A stretch of DNA of 64,000 bases, from contig VYDI01000043.1 in assembly GCA_009843505.1 (NCBI GenBank), forward strand, positions 62,001-126,000, in the 5' to 3' direction. How positions within the stretch are numbered: the stretch's first letter is position 1; every line of letters starts with the position of its first letter. Positions 25,624 through 36,030 of this stretch are shown here, in pieces. The notes below the pieces were generated by a model. The model did not search any database. It saw only the letters and a program-made list of their open reading frames with translations, and was not told where the DNA came from. The translations under genes and the position numbers were made by a program. This DNA comes from Holophagales bacterium. GTDB taxonomy: Bacteria; Acidobacteriota; Thermoanaerobaculia; Multivoradales; Multivoraceae.

Positions 25624-26775
25624 TCAGGTACCGCCCGTGGCCAGGTCGGCGCGGGTCTCCGACACGAGCAGATCGACGACGTCCCGGAGGGCCTGGTCCT
25701 TGCTCGCTCCCTCGACGAGACGCAGCCGGTAGAGGTCGAGCTGACGGTCGGCGCTCGAGCCTTCGCGCACGATCGTCAGGCAGTGCCGGAGTTCCTGCTC
25801 GCAACCAAGGGCGCGGGCGTCCTCCGCGAGTTCGTCGACGAGTTCCTGCAGTTCGTCGGCGATGTCGATGCGGCCGCCGCGCCGGGTGTCGCCCAGGAAT
25901 GCCAGCATGCCGTAGCGCTGCGCGAGCCACTTGTTTTCCACGATGATCTCGGTCGGCGGCTCGGGAGGAAGGGCGCCCTCCCGGTCGCGCCGCGCCAGCA
26001 TCCGGATGAGGGACGCGTAGAGAGCGACGATGCACATCGCGTCCTCGATCGCCGGACAGGTGTCGCAGATCCGCAGTTCCACGGTGGGGAACTTGTGAGA
26101 GGGCCGGATGTCCCACCAGATCTCGCTGCCGTCGGTGATGAACGTCATGCGCTGGTACTCACCGACCAGCGCCTCGTACTCCGCGCGGGAGTCGAGCGGC
26201 CCGGGAATGCTGGTCCGGGGCATCGCCTCGAAGAGATTCAGCCGGTTGCACTTGAACCCCGACTCGCGGCCCTCGCTGAAGGGTGATGAGGCGGAGAGGC
26301 CGATGAACAGGGGCAGGTAGCGACGGAGCGCGGTCATCACGCGGATGCGTGTGTCGAAGTCGCCGAAGCCGGCGTGGACGTGCATGCCGCAGATGACGAG
26401 GCGCCGGACCGTCTCCTGGTAGGTCGAGGCGAACTGGCGGTAGCGGTCCTTAGGCGTCGGAAGCTGGGCCTCCCAGGCCGCGAAGGGATGGGTCGAAGCG
26501 CCGATCACCGCCGCGCCGTGGGCTTGCGCCGCTTCGACGACGAGCCGGCGGGCCGCCTTCAGACCCTCGCGCACTCCGGCCACGGAGTCGTGGACGGCGG
26601 TGTTCGTTTCGATCTGGGAGCGAAGGAACTCGTGGACGATCTTCTGGCCGCCCGCGGCCTCGCCGCAGGCTTCGAAGATGCGCGGATCGGGGTCGTTGAG
26701 GAGATCGCGCGAGTCGGGGTCGACGAGGAACAGTTCCTCCTCGACCCCGAGGGTGATCGGGACATCGTCCGCCAC
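25624..26775 (-). CDS. ybdK: Carboxylate-amine ligase, YbdK/glutamate-cysteine ligase type 2 family
   Basis: 383 residues from a GTG one base after the symporter stop. Motifs: ITLGVEEELFLVDP (the metal/ATP site of GCS2 enzymes), the VHEFLRSQIETNTAVHDSV segment, GASTHPFAAW, ICGMHVHAGF and WWDIRPSHKFPTVELRICDTCPAIED. E. coli YbdK shows weak gamma-glutamylcysteine synthesis; most relatives have unknown substrates, and some act in forming glutamyl amides. The tight pairing with a glutamate/dicarboxylate-type symporter suggests that the transported acid is the acceptor or donor (inference). Confidence 0.9.
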   Translation of the reverse strand: MADDVPITLGVEEELFLVDPDSRDLLNDPDPRIFEACGEAAGGQKIVHEFLRSQIETNTAVHDSVAGVREGLKAARRLVVEAAQAHGAAVIGASTHPFAAWEAQLPTPKDRYRQFASTYQETVRRLVICGMHVHAGFGDFDTRIRVMTALRRYLPLFIGLSASSPFSEGRESGFKCNRLNLFEAMPRTSIPGPLDSRAEYEALVGEYQRMTFITDGSEIWWDIRPSHKFPTVELRICDTCPAIEDAMCIVALYASLIRMLARRDREGALPPEPPTEIIVENKWLAQRYGMLAFLGDTRRGGRIDIADELQELVDELAEDARALGCEQELRHCLTIVREGSSADRQLDLYRLRLVEGASKDQALRDVVDLLVSETRADLATGGT

Positions 26776-26776
26776 T

Positions 26777-27992
<1,216 letters not shown>

Positions 27993-27994
<2 letters not shown>

Positions 27995-29165
27995 GACGAG
28001 GCAGGCTAGCACGCGGAAACGGAGGACTCGCCGCCGGTTTCGGCGGCGCCCGCGCGTTCTCGCGCTGGCCGCCGCCGTGGTGCTGGCGGGGCTCGTGGCG
28101 AGCTGCGGCAGCGTCCGCTACTACTCCCAGGCGGTCTGGGGCGGAGCCGATGTCCTGGTGAAGCGGAAACCGATCGACCGCCTGCTCGAGTCGGGCCGCG
28201 CGCAGGTCCTGTCGGCCGCGACCCGGGAACGGCTGCAGCTCAGCCAGGAGATTCGCGATTTCGCCAGCCGGGAACTCGCACTCCCGGACAACCGGAGCTA
28301 TCGCAGTTACGCCGATCTGGGCCGGCCCTACGTGGTCTGGAACGTGGTCGCCGCGCCCCGGCTAAGCCTGGAACCGAAGACCTGGTGCTACCCGTTCGCC
28401 GGTTGCGCCGCCTATCGCGGCTACTTCAGTGAGCGCGCGGCGCTGCGCCACGGCGACCGGCTGGCCGCCGACGGCTACGACGTACGCGTTGGCGGGGTGG
28501 CCGCGTACTCGACCTTGGGCTGGTTCGCGGATCCGGTGCTCAGTACTTTCCTCGACTACGCCGAGGCCGACCTCGCGGCCCTGATCTTCCACGAACTCGC
28601 CCACCAGGTCGTGTACGTCAAGGACGACGGCGCGTTCAACGAGTCCTTCGCGACCGCGGTCGAGGTCGAAGGGGTGCGCCGGTGGCTGCGTTCGCTCGGC
28701 CGCGACGAGGAACTCGCCACCTTCGAGAGCGCCCGGAGGCGCCGGCGCGACCTGAACAGGTACCTGCTGGAGGTGCGAGCGGAACTCGAGTCGATCTACG
28801 GGAGCGACGACAGCGACGAGCGAAAGCTGGCCCGGAAGGCGGAGTTGTTCCGGTCTCTGCCCTCGCGCTACCGACGAGAACTGGTTCCGGCCTGGCGCGA
28901 GGCGGGCGACGGCGCAGGCGGCGAATCGAACCTTGGCGAGTGGCTGTCGCGGCTCAACAACGCGGACCTCGTCGCGGTCGCGACCTACAACGACCTCGTG
29001 CCGGCGTTCCGGGCCCTGCTGGAGGTGTCGGGGGACAGCTTCCCCGCGTTCTACGCGGAGGTGGAGCGGCTGGGGGCGCTGGAGCCGGAGGAACGGCGCC
29101 GGGCCCTCGACTCGCTGGCTAGCGGCGGTCCAGCACCGCCCGCGCCCGGTCCGGGTAATCGGTGA
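27993..29165 (+). CDS. Predicted lipoprotein aminopeptidase (COG4324 family)
   Basis: 390 residues. A basic N-terminus and hydrophobic stretch end in the lipobox LVASC. The zinc-protease motif HELAHQ has His200, Glu201 and His204, and NESFATAVE supplies the distal glutamate. KTWCYPFAGCAAYRGYF is characteristic of this family. No better start with a ribosome site is visible; the ATG at 27993 overlaps the symporter ATG on the other strand (CATG). The last 47 bases overlap the convergent glycerophosphodiesterase gene. Activity is predicted from family annotation only. Confidence 0.85.
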
Positions 29166-30114
29166 ACACGCCGTCGACGCCGAGTTCGAACAGGTAGCGC
29201 TCGAGTTCCGCTTCGTGGCTGCCGTGACGGTTCGGCACCTGGTCGGCGCGGAACGTGTAGGGATGGATGGTCAATCCGGCGTCGCGAGCCCAGCCGATCA
29301 GCTCGGGCTGCCGCTCCAGCATCGTCTTGGCCGGGCCGATGCCGTCGGCGAACGTGGCAACGCGACCGATGCCCTCGGCGCTCAGGAAGGAGCGGTACTG
29401 GGCGACTTCGGCCATCAGGAACACCTGAGGTAGCTCGGAACCGAGGGCCCGGAGCCGTTTCAGGCTCTCCGCTTCGAAGCTCTGCACGAAGATCGGAGCG
29501 CCGCTTTCCCGGTAGCCGTAGCGCTCGACGACCTCGAGCAGTTCTTCCTCCATCGGCAGCCCCTCGCCGCGGTGCCAGGCGGGCGCCTTGATTTCGGGAT
29601 AGATGCCGACCGTTCGGCCGGTGCGCTCGTTCAGGCCCTGGACCAGTTCGATCATCTCGACGAATGAGGGCACGGCGAAGCGGCTGCCGCCCTTGGGGAA
29701 CCGGTTGCCCAGTCGCTCCTCGGCCTCCAGCCGCCGGACCTCGGCGAGCGAAAAGTCGGCGGCGTACCAGCGGCCGTCTTCGCGCGCGCGGTCGGGGAAA
29801 ACCTGCTCGACGTTCGTCGTCGCCTGGAGGTAGATGTCGTGGAGGCAGATCAGGTGACCATCCCGGGTCAGGACGAGGTCAGGCTCGATGTAGTCGGCAC
29901 CCATGCCGTGGGCGAGGGCGTAGGCCGCCAGGGTGTGCTCGGGCAGATAGCCGCTGGCGCCGCGGTGGGCAATGACGATCTTGGCGGGTGACGACACGGC
30001 ATCCTCCGTGTCCCCGTCGTCGCCCGCGAGCGTGGCGGCGGGCAGCATCGCTACGGACGCCAGCGCTGCGGCGACGAGCGGGACTCGGGCTCGCGACTCC
30101 ACGCTTCGGCTCAC
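29119..30114 (-). CDS. Glycerophosphodiester phosphodiesterase, GlpQ type
   Basis: 331 residues from a GTG overlapping the molybdopterin enzyme stop (GTGA). Signal peptide: VPLVAAALASVAMLPAATLA. Catalytic motifs: IAHRGASGYLPEHT (general acid/base His), YIEPDLVLTRDGHLICLHD (metal ligands Glu and Asp, second His), then the IYPEIK glutamate. It hydrolyses deacylated phospholipids in the periplasm to glycerol-3-phosphate and an alcohol. Its 3' end runs 47 bases into the aminopeptidase gene on the other strand. Confidence 0.93.
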   Translation of the reverse strand: MSRSVESRARVPLVAAALASVAMLPAATLAGDDGDTEDAVSSPAKIVIAHRGASGYLPEHTLAAYALAHGMGADYIEPDLVLTRDGHLICLHDIYLQATTNVEQVFPDRAREDGRWYAADFSLAEVRRLEAEERLGNRFPKGGSRFAVPSFVEMIELVQGLNERTGRTVGIYPEIKAPAWHRGEGLPMEEELLEVVERYGYRESGAPIFVQSFEAESLKRLRALGSELPQVFLMAEVAQYRSFLSAEGIGRVATFADGIGPAKTMLERQPELIGWARDAGLTIHPYTFRADQVPNRHGSHEAELERYLFELGVDGVFTDYPDRARAVLDRR

Positions 30115-32153
30115 TCCGACAGCGGCTCGACCTCGACCCGGGCGTCGTTGAAGCAGGCGCCCGCACCGATGTCGGTCAGGGTGTCCGGCGCGAGGGCGCA
30201 GGCGTTGTTCCCGGACTCCGTGCTGCGGCCCCAGACCCCCTTTGGCAGCAGGGTGACTCCCGGCTTGAGGTCGGGGTTGAGCCGGACGCGGCAGCGGACC
30301 TCGCCGTAGTCGTTGAACACACGCACCCGGGGCTTGTCTCCGCCCAACCCGCGCGCCGCGGCGTCCTCCGGGTGCATCTCCAGCGGTACACGGCCGCGGC
30401 GCAACTGGCCGAAGGTGGAACTCACCGTCTGCGGCACCGAAGGCGAGATGAGCGCCAGCGGATACCGCCCGCCGCCCGGCTCGGAGTGGAAGGCGTAGAG
30501 CCCGCGGCTCGACTCGGCTTCGAGGGACGGCGGGCAGAGATGGACCTTGCCGTCCGCCGTGTGGGGGAAGACGTCGACGAACTGAATCGGCCGGCGGCCG
30601 GTCGCCGGCAGCACCAGGCCCTCGTCCGTGAGCCGGCGCTGGCGTTCGCCGCCGAGCACCGCCTGCCGCCATTCCGCTTCCGAGCGGGGGTCGTCGTCGC
30701 GCAGGAGTCCGAGTCGGTCCGCCAGCTCGCCGAACACGCGGAGGTTGGACCGGGCCTCGCCGACGGGCTGCGCCACCGGCCTGGTGTCGTGGAGCACCAT
30801 CGCGCCGTAGCCCATCGCCAGGTCGTCATGCTCCAGGAAGGTCGTCGCTGGCAGCACCAGATCGGCACAGGCGGCGGTGTCGGTCATTACCTGGTCGAAG
30901 ACGACCGTGAACAGATCCTCGCGGGCCAGGCCGCGGCGGACGAGCTCCTGGTTCGGCAGCGTCGCGAGCGGATTCGCGTTGTAGACGAAGAGAACCTGTA
31001 CCGGTGGTCCGGAGATGGCGTCCGGGTCGGTCAGCACGCGACCGACGTGGTTCATGTTCACGATCCGCGTGCCCGGCGACGGCTCGCGCCGGCCGACGTC
31101 GCGGAAGGCGGCGCCGTTGCTCATCGTGTAGCCGCCGGCGCGGACCCTGAACTTGCCGGCCACCGCGGGCAGGGCAAGGATCGCCGCGACCGCCGATCCG
31201 CCGTTCCGGTTGCGCTCGACGCCCCAGCCACAACGGATGACGGCCGGTGAGGAGGTGTTGTACCACTCGTAGCAGCGGGCGATGTCGCGCGCCGGGATTC
31301 CGGTGACCTCGGCGGCGCGCTCGAAGGTCCAGGGCTCGGCCCGCCGGCGCAGCTCGTCCACTCCGGTGGCGTGTTCGGCCAGGAACTCGATGTCGGCCTC
31401 GCCGCGGCTGAAGAGCTCGCGGTGAAGCGCCAGGGCCAGGCACAGGTCCGTGCCCGGCCGAGGCTGCAGGTGGAGGTCGGCCTGCTTCGCCAGCGGCGTG
31501 CGTCGCGGATCGACGACGACGAGCTTGCCGCCGCGGGCCCGGGCGGCACGAAGGATCGGCACCAGGTGGATGCCGGTGGAGGAGGGGTTGGCTCCCCACA
31601 CGATCGCCAGTTGTGCGTGTTCGTAGTCCTCGAGCGCGACGCCGGCCATCTTGCCGTAGAGGCCGAGCGCTGCCGCCGTGCTGGGCGCCGCGCAGACGGT
31701 TCGCGCCAGTTGGGAAGCCCCGAACCGACGGAACAGGATCGCGTCCGCGGTGTCCTGCGTGAGCAGGCCGTTCGAGCCACCGTAGCTGAGCGGCAGCACG
31801 GATTCGGCTCCGAAGGTTCTCTTCGCTTCTATCATCCGTTCGACGATCAGGTCGAGGGCCTCATCCCAGGAGATCCGCCGGAAACCGCCGTCGCCCCTGG
31901 CGTCCTCTCGCAGCGCCGGGTGGAGCAGGCGATCCTCGCCGTAGAGATGGCGCGAGATCCGGCCGACCTTCGAGCAGATGAAGCCGCTGGTCAGTGGATG
32001 GGCGATCTCCGGCGGCGCCGCCCGCACCTTGGTGACGCGGCCGTCCTCGACCTCGACCTCGAGCGAGCAGGAGTCGGGGCAGTCCAGCGTGCAGGCGGTG
32101 TGGTGAACTGCCGTGCTGTTCACCGCAGCCGGCGCGGGATCCGCGATCGTCAT
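30111..32153 (-). CDS. Molybdopterin oxidoreductase with N-terminal 4Fe-4S cluster
   Basis: 680 residues from ATG 32153. The cluster ligands are Cys21, Cys25, Cys29 and Cys60 (C-x3-C-x3-C-x30-C). Cys154 in RTVCAAPSTAAA sits where formate dehydrogenase-like enzymes place the Mo ligand, so this is a Cys rather than selenocysteine form (inference). Mo-bis-MGD binding stretches include IVWGANPSSTGIHLVPILRAARARGGKLVVVDPRRT and the C-terminal LNPDLKPGVTLLPKGVWG. No TAT or signal motif is seen, so it is probably cytoplasmic. No small subunits follow; the physiological substrate and electron partner are unknown. Divergent from serC. Confidence 0.92.
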   Translation of the reverse strand: MTIADPAPAAVNSTAVHHTACTLDCPDSCSLEVEVEDGRVTKVRAAPPEIAHPLTSGFICSKVGRISRHLYGEDRLLHPALREDARGDGGFRRISWDEALDLIVERMIEAKRTFGAESVLPLSYGGSNGLLTQDTADAILFRRFGASQLARTVCAAPSTAAALGLYGKMAGVALEDYEHAQLAIVWGANPSSTGIHLVPILRAARARGGKLVVVDPRRTPLAKQADLHLQPRPGTDLCLALALHRELFSRGEADIEFLAEHATGVDELRRRAEPWTFERAAEVTGIPARDIARCYEWYNTSSPAVIRCGWGVERNRNGGSAVAAILALPAVAGKFRVRAGGYTMSNGAAFRDVGRREPSPGTRIVNMNHVGRVLTDPDAISGPPVQVLFVYNANPLATLPNQELVRRGLAREDLFTVVFDQVMTDTAACADLVLPATTFLEHDDLAMGYGAMVLHDTRPVAQPVGEARSNLRVFGELADRLGLLRDDDPRSEAEWRQAVLGGERQRRLTDEGLVLPATGRRPIQFVDVFPHTADGKVHLCPPSLEAESSRGLYAFHSEPGGGRYPLALISPSVPQTVSSTFGQLRRGRVPLEMHPEDAAARGLGGDKPRVRVFNDYGEVRCRVRLNPDLKPGVTLLPKGVWGRSTESGNNACALAPDTLTDIGAGACFNDARVEVEPLSE

Positions 32154-32236
32154 GCGTGGAAGCGTACACCGCCGAATGTGGGTACGATTCGCGCTCCCCG
32201 GCCGCACCAGGTCCGGGTTCGGTACGGAGAGAGGCA

Positions 32237-33373
32237 ATGACCCTGACGCTCGATCGACAGACCTCCCCGCAGCAGGCGCTGAACCAGCGTGTCTTCAACT
32301 TCTCGCCGGGTCCGGCCGTGTTGCCGTTGCCGGTCCTTCAGGAGGTACAGCGCGATCTGCTGGCGCTGCCGGGCGCGGGAAGCTCCGTGCTGGAGATCAG
32401 CCACCGTTCGCCGGCGTTCGACGCGATTCTGGAGGAAGCGGAAGCCAACCTGCGCGAACTGCTCGCCATCCCGGCCGACTACCGGGTGCTCTTCCTGCAG
32501 GGCGGCGCCTCGCTGCAGTTCTCGATGATTCCGATCAATCTGCTGCGCGGCCAGGACTTGCCGGCGAGCTACATCCTGACCGGATCCTGGGGCGGCAAGG
32601 CCGCCGTCGAAGCGCGGCGCGAGGGCAGGGTCCACGTCGCCTGGGACGGAAAGGCCGACAACTTCGTGCGGGTGCCGAACGACGGAGAGCTCGATCTGCC
32701 GCCGGCCTCGGCCTACGTCTACTACACGTCGAACGAGACGATCCAGGGTGTCCAGTTCCGCCGTGCGCCCGGGGTCGGCGCCGCGCCCCTGGTGTGCGAC
32801 GCGTCCTCGGACTTCCTCTCGGGACCGGTCGACGTGAGCGGGCACGGCCTGCTCTACGCCTGTGCCCAGAAGAACGCCGGTCCCGCCGGGCTCACCGTGG
32901 TCATCGTCTCGGACGAAGTTCTCGAACAGTGCGGCGACGACGTGCACTCGATGCTCAGCTACCGGCGGCAGGCGGAGAAGGGCTCGCGCCTCAACACCCC
33001 GAACGTCTTCGGTGTGTACGTCTTCCTGCTCGTCACGCGGTGGCTGCGGGACGAGGTCGGCGGTCTGGAAGCCGCGGCCGAGCGGGCGGCGGCGAAGAGC
33101 GCGATGATCTACGACGTGCTGGACCGGGACGGCGGTGAGTTCTTCGTTTCCCATGCCGAGCGCGAGTGCCGTTCGCGCATGAACGTGACGTTCAGGCTGC
33201 GGCGCGGCGATCTGGAAGAGGCGTTCGTCGCCGGCGCGGCGGAGCTGGATCTCGTCTCGATCAAGGGCCACCGTTCAGTCGGCGGCTTCCGCATCTCCGC
33301 CTACAACGCGATGCCCGTCGAAGGTGTCGAGCGCCTGCGCGATTACATGCTGGACTTCCGCGCCAGCCACTGA
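32237..33373 (+). CDS. serC: Phosphoserine aminotransferase
   Basis: 378 residues from ATG 32237 with GAGAGAGG just upstream. Characteristic segments: VFNFSPGPAVLP, LEISHRSPAF, YRVLFLQGGASLQFSMIP and TSNETIQGVQF. PLP-binding Lys212 lies in YACAQKNAGPAG, and the tail FRISAYNAMPVEGVERLRDYM is standard. It converts 3-phosphohydroxypyruvate and glutamate to phosphoserine, and it may also serve pyridoxine synthesis. It stands alone; serA or serB are not adjacent. Confidence 0.97.
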   Translation: MTLTLDRQTSPQQALNQRVFNFSPGPAVLPLPVLQEVQRDLLALPGAGSSVLEISHRSPAFDAILEEAEANLRELLAIPADYRVLFLQGGASLQFSMIPINLLRGQDLPASYILTGSWGGKAAVEARREGRVHVAWDGKADNFVRVPNDGELDLPPASAYVYYTSNETIQGVQFRRAPGVGAAPLVCDASSDFLSGPVDVSGHGLLYACAQKNAGPAGLTVVIVSDEVLEQCGDDVHSMLSYRRQAEKGSRLNTPNVFGVYVFLLVTRWLRDEVGGLEAAAERAAAKSAMIYDVLDRDGGEFFVSHAERECRSRMNVTFRLRRGDLEEAFVAGAAELDLVSIKGHRSVGGFRISAYNAMPVEGVERLRDYMLDFRASH

Positions 33374-33390
33374 GAGCTCTCACTGGGTGC

Positions 33391-33433
33391 GCCGGCGTCC
33401 TCGCCGGCAGAAAGCGCGATGCCGCGAAGCGGC
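33391..33433. terminator. Tandem GC-rich hairpins between convergent genes
   Basis: Between serC (ends 33373) and the convergent cytochrome gene (ends 33446) lie GCCGGCG-TCCT-CGCCGGC (33391-33408) and GCCGC-GAA-GCGGC (33421-33433). Neither has a T-run, so intrinsic termination is uncertain, but the position between two converging transcripts fits a bidirectional stop. Confidence 0.4.
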
Positions 33434-33445
33434 GAGCCCGTGTCG

Positions 33446-34444
33446 CTACCGGCGACTCGTCAGTAGCGCCGATCCCACGATCACGAGCAGCAGCAGGGCG
33501 CCCCCGCCCCAGAGCAGGATCGGCGAAGCTCCGTTCTCGTCGTATGTGACCGCTTCGTCCCGTGGCTTGTCGAAGAGCGAATCGTAGGTCGCGGCCGCTG
33601 CCTGAGCCGCGGTCGCCGCCGCCGCCATCGCCGCCTCGTCCTCCGGTTGCCCCAGACCGCCCTCGGCGATGATCCTCTCGACGGTGAGGACGAGATCCCA
33701 GAGCTCGTCCTTGCTGTAGGCGTCGCGATAGCCCGGCATCGCCGTACCGTCCATGCCGAGATAGAGGCGGCTGTAGATGTCGGCACTGCCGTTTCCGCCC
33801 TTGAAGACGCCGCCGACGATGTTGGTCGGCAGGGTGTGGTTGCCCTCGAAGTCCGGCATCGGGTCGTTGCGAAGCCGCCTGCCGTTCGGGCCGTGGCAGG
33901 AGGCGCATGCCTCCAGGTAGATCCGTTCGCCGCGGGAGCGTCGTTCGTCGTCGAAGGGAGGCTCGGGCGGTATCTCGATGGGCGGACCCGGGACCGTTCG
34001 CCTGGCGAACTCCGCGTCGGCGGCCGCGGCGCTCAGCTCGCCAGCGGCTACCCGGCGGTCGAGTTCCCCCCGGATAGCGCCCAGACTGAAGCGACGAGTG
34101 TAGCGCGCCATCGCCGCGATCTCGGCGTCCGGGACCTGGCCCCAGGCCGACATTCCCGTACCGGGCATGCCGCGCCGGATCGTCTCTTCCAGATCGCGGT
34201 CCGACGGGATCGCGTTCTCGGTTGTCGCCAGCTTGAACCGGCCCGACTGGAAGCTGCGGGGCCGCTCACCGGTGGTGTAACTGAACTTGCCCAGGCCGTC
34301 TCCGTCTTCCCCGTGGCATTCACGGCAGTAGCGGAGGAAGGCCTGCCGTCCGAGATCGTCGTCCGCTTCCGAGCCCTGAGCCGTCAGCGCGGCCGCAGGG
34401 GCGAGTTGCGCGGCCGCCCAGAGCAGGACGGTGAGACGCGGCAC
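33446..34444 (-). CDS. Dihaem c-type cytochrome with C-terminal membrane anchor
   Basis: 332 residues from GTG 34444, opening with a signal peptide (LTVLLWAAAQLAPAAALTAQ). Two haem sites: Cys40-x2-Cys43-His44 (CRECHGEDGDG) and Cys180-x2-Cys183-His184 (CASCHGPNGRR). Candidate Met ligands lie in GMPGTGMSAWG and GMDGTAMPGY. The C-terminus (ILLWGGGALLLLVIVGSALL) is a tail anchor. The second of the two cytochrome domains is the longer. It starts five bases after the carboxylesterase stop in one operon and could accept electrons from periplasmic dehydrogenases such as the PQQ enzyme nearby (inference). Confidence 0.92.
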   Translation of the reverse strand: MPRLTVLLWAAAQLAPAAALTAQGSEADDDLGRQAFLRYCRECHGEDGDGLGKFSYTTGERPRSFQSGRFKLATTENAIPSDRDLEETIRRGMPGTGMSAWGQVPDAEIAAMARYTRRFSLGAIRGELDRRVAAGELSAAAADAEFARRTVPGPPIEIPPEPPFDDERRSRGERIYLEACASCHGPNGRRLRNDPMPDFEGNHTLPTNIVGGVFKGGNGSADIYSRLYLGMDGTAMPGYRDAYSKDELWDLVLTVERIIAEGGLGQPEDEAAMAAAATAAQAAAATYDSLFDKPRDEAVTYDENGASPILLWGGGALLLLVIVGSALLTSRR

Positions 34445-34449
34445 TGGCG

Positions 34450-36027
34450 CTACTCCCCGCCGACTCGCTCCAGGTACACCGCTTCCAGCAGGTCGAGTTC
34501 GTCCTTGAGCACACCGGGCGTTGCCTTCGGTTCCGGCGCGTCGAGCACCATCCAGGTGTCGCTCTCCGCGTCGTACTCCGGCCATTCCGGGGCGCCGTCG
34601 CCATTCGGGTCGCCGGTGGCGGCGAAGCGGGTCCAGTAGCCGGCCATCGCGTCGGCGAGGGCGGCGCCGTCCGCGCCGGGGTAACGCTCGGAGTCCGGGG
34701 CGGCCGGGTCGCCGAAGGCGTAAGACACTTCCGAGCCGTGGGGGGCGCCGGAGAACGCCTCGCGCCGCGCTTCGGGGACGAACCGGAAGTAGTAGGTGCG
34801 CGCCGGCGAGGAGACGGTCTTCATCTGTTCCGCAAGATAGCGGGCGGAGATGACGTAGCGCTGGTCGCCGAACAGGGTGGCGGCGGCGACCCGCTCGGCG
34901 TCGACGTCGGATTTGCCGTCCGCTCCGTAGAGGACTCGGGCTTGCCCTTCGCGGTCGCCGAAGGTGGCGAAGTAGTCGGCAGGTGTCGTCGCGAAGGCGC
35001 GGAAGATCGTTCCCTCGAAGCTGTTGCCGCCGGTAATGTAGGGCACGTCGTGCTGCTCGCCCCGGGCGAACACGATGCCGGGCTCGTCCGGGAGCACGGT
35101 CCCCGTGATCGGCACCCAGAAGCCGGTGCCGAGGTTGATCAGCTCCTCGGACGGAAGCGCGCGCAGGTCGGCGGCCGAGGGCTCGTCTCCGAGATCGAAG
35201 GCGTCGGCGATCAGCGCCGACCCCTGGTCGCGCGCCGAAGGCAGCCCCCAGCGCGCCTCGCTGAGGTGGGGCAACCGCCAGGTGCCGTAGCCGCTCTGGG
35301 CGATCGCCCGGTGGAACAGGCCGGCGGACGCGGGCGTGCTCATCAGCGTGTTCACGGCCATCCCGCCGGCCGAGACGCCGAAGATCGTCACGCGGTCCGG
35401 ATCGCCGCCGAAGGCCGCGGCGTTGCGCTGCACCCATTCGAGGGCGGCGATCATGTCGAGCACGCCGTGGCTGCCCTCGGGTTGCCCGGAAGCCGCGGCT
35501 TCGACGGCCAGGGCGGGATGGGCGAAGAAGCCGAGGGCGCCCAGGCGGTACTGGATGCTGACGATGACGACGCCACGGCCTGCGAGGCCGGCGCCGCGGC
35601 CCGTCGCTGGAGCTTCGCCAAGCCGGCCGTTTCCGGTCCGGAAGCCGCCGCCGTGGATCCAGACCATGACCGGCATCGCGTCCGAGTCGGAGCGCTCGGC
35701 CGACGTCCAGACGTTCAGGTACAGGCAATTCTCGCTCTGGGGGAGCTGGGCGCGGCCCTGCGGGCAGATGGGACGGTACTCGTTGGCCTGGAGAGGCTCC
35801 GTCCAGGGCTCGACGGCTACGGGCGGCCGCCAGCGCAGGTGGCCCTCGGGGGCCTGCGCGAAGGGGATGCCGAGGAAGGCCGCGACATCGCTGGCGCCCT
35901 CGGGCGCGAAGCCCTGGACGGGGCCGGCGTCGCTCTGGACCAGGAAGGGGTCGGACGGTTCGGCGGCGCAGGCGAGGAAGAGAGGGAGGACGAGGGCGAG
36001 GAGGGGGGTGGATCGGGTCTTCAACAT
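34450..36027 (-). CDS. Type B carboxylesterase lipoprotein
   Basis: 525 residues. An N-terminal lipobox LFLAC predicts lipidation at Cys20. Family landmarks: FLGIPFAQAPEGHLRWRPP, ENCLYLNVW, the oxyanion-hole VWIHGGGF and the nucleophile elbow FGVSAGG with Ser219. The usual elbow is GESAGG, so a Val replaces the conserved Glu. A catalytic acid candidate is in NSFEGT and the His in APHGSEVSYAFGDP. It should hydrolyse carboxylic esters at the outer or inner membrane. It begins three bases after the M20 peptidase stop and ends five bases before the cytochrome gene. Confidence 0.92.
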   Translation of the reverse strand: MLKTRSTPLLALVLPLFLACAAEPSDPFLVQSDAGPVQGFAPEGASDVAAFLGIPFAQAPEGHLRWRPPVAVEPWTEPLQANEYRPICPQGRAQLPQSENCLYLNVWTSAERSDSDAMPVMVWIHGGGFRTGNGRLGEAPATGRGAGLAGRGVVIVSIQYRLGALGFFAHPALAVEAAASGQPEGSHGVLDMIAALEWVQRNAAAFGGDPDRVTIFGVSAGGMAVNTLMSTPASAGLFHRAIAQSGYGTWRLPHLSEARWGLPSARDQGSALIADAFDLGDEPSAADLRALPSEELINLGTGFWVPITGTVLPDEPGIVFARGEQHDVPYITGGNSFEGTIFRAFATTPADYFATFGDREGQARVLYGADGKSDVDAERVAAATLFGDQRYVISARYLAEQMKTVSSPARTYYFRFVPEARREAFSGAPHGSEVSYAFGDPAAPDSERYPGADGAALADAMAGYWTRFAATGDPNGDGAPEWPEYDAESDTWMVLDAPEPKATPGVLKDELDLLEAVYLERVGGE

Positions 36028-36030
36028 GGT

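Noticed and set aside
30111..32153. Selenocysteine at the molybdenum site
   Set aside because: The expected position is an ordinary Cys codon (Cys154) and no in-frame TGA interrupts the gene.
32154..32236. A shared divergent promoter between serC and the molybdopterin enzyme
   Set aside because: TACGAT at 32183 could be a -10, but no fitting -35 is present on either strand.
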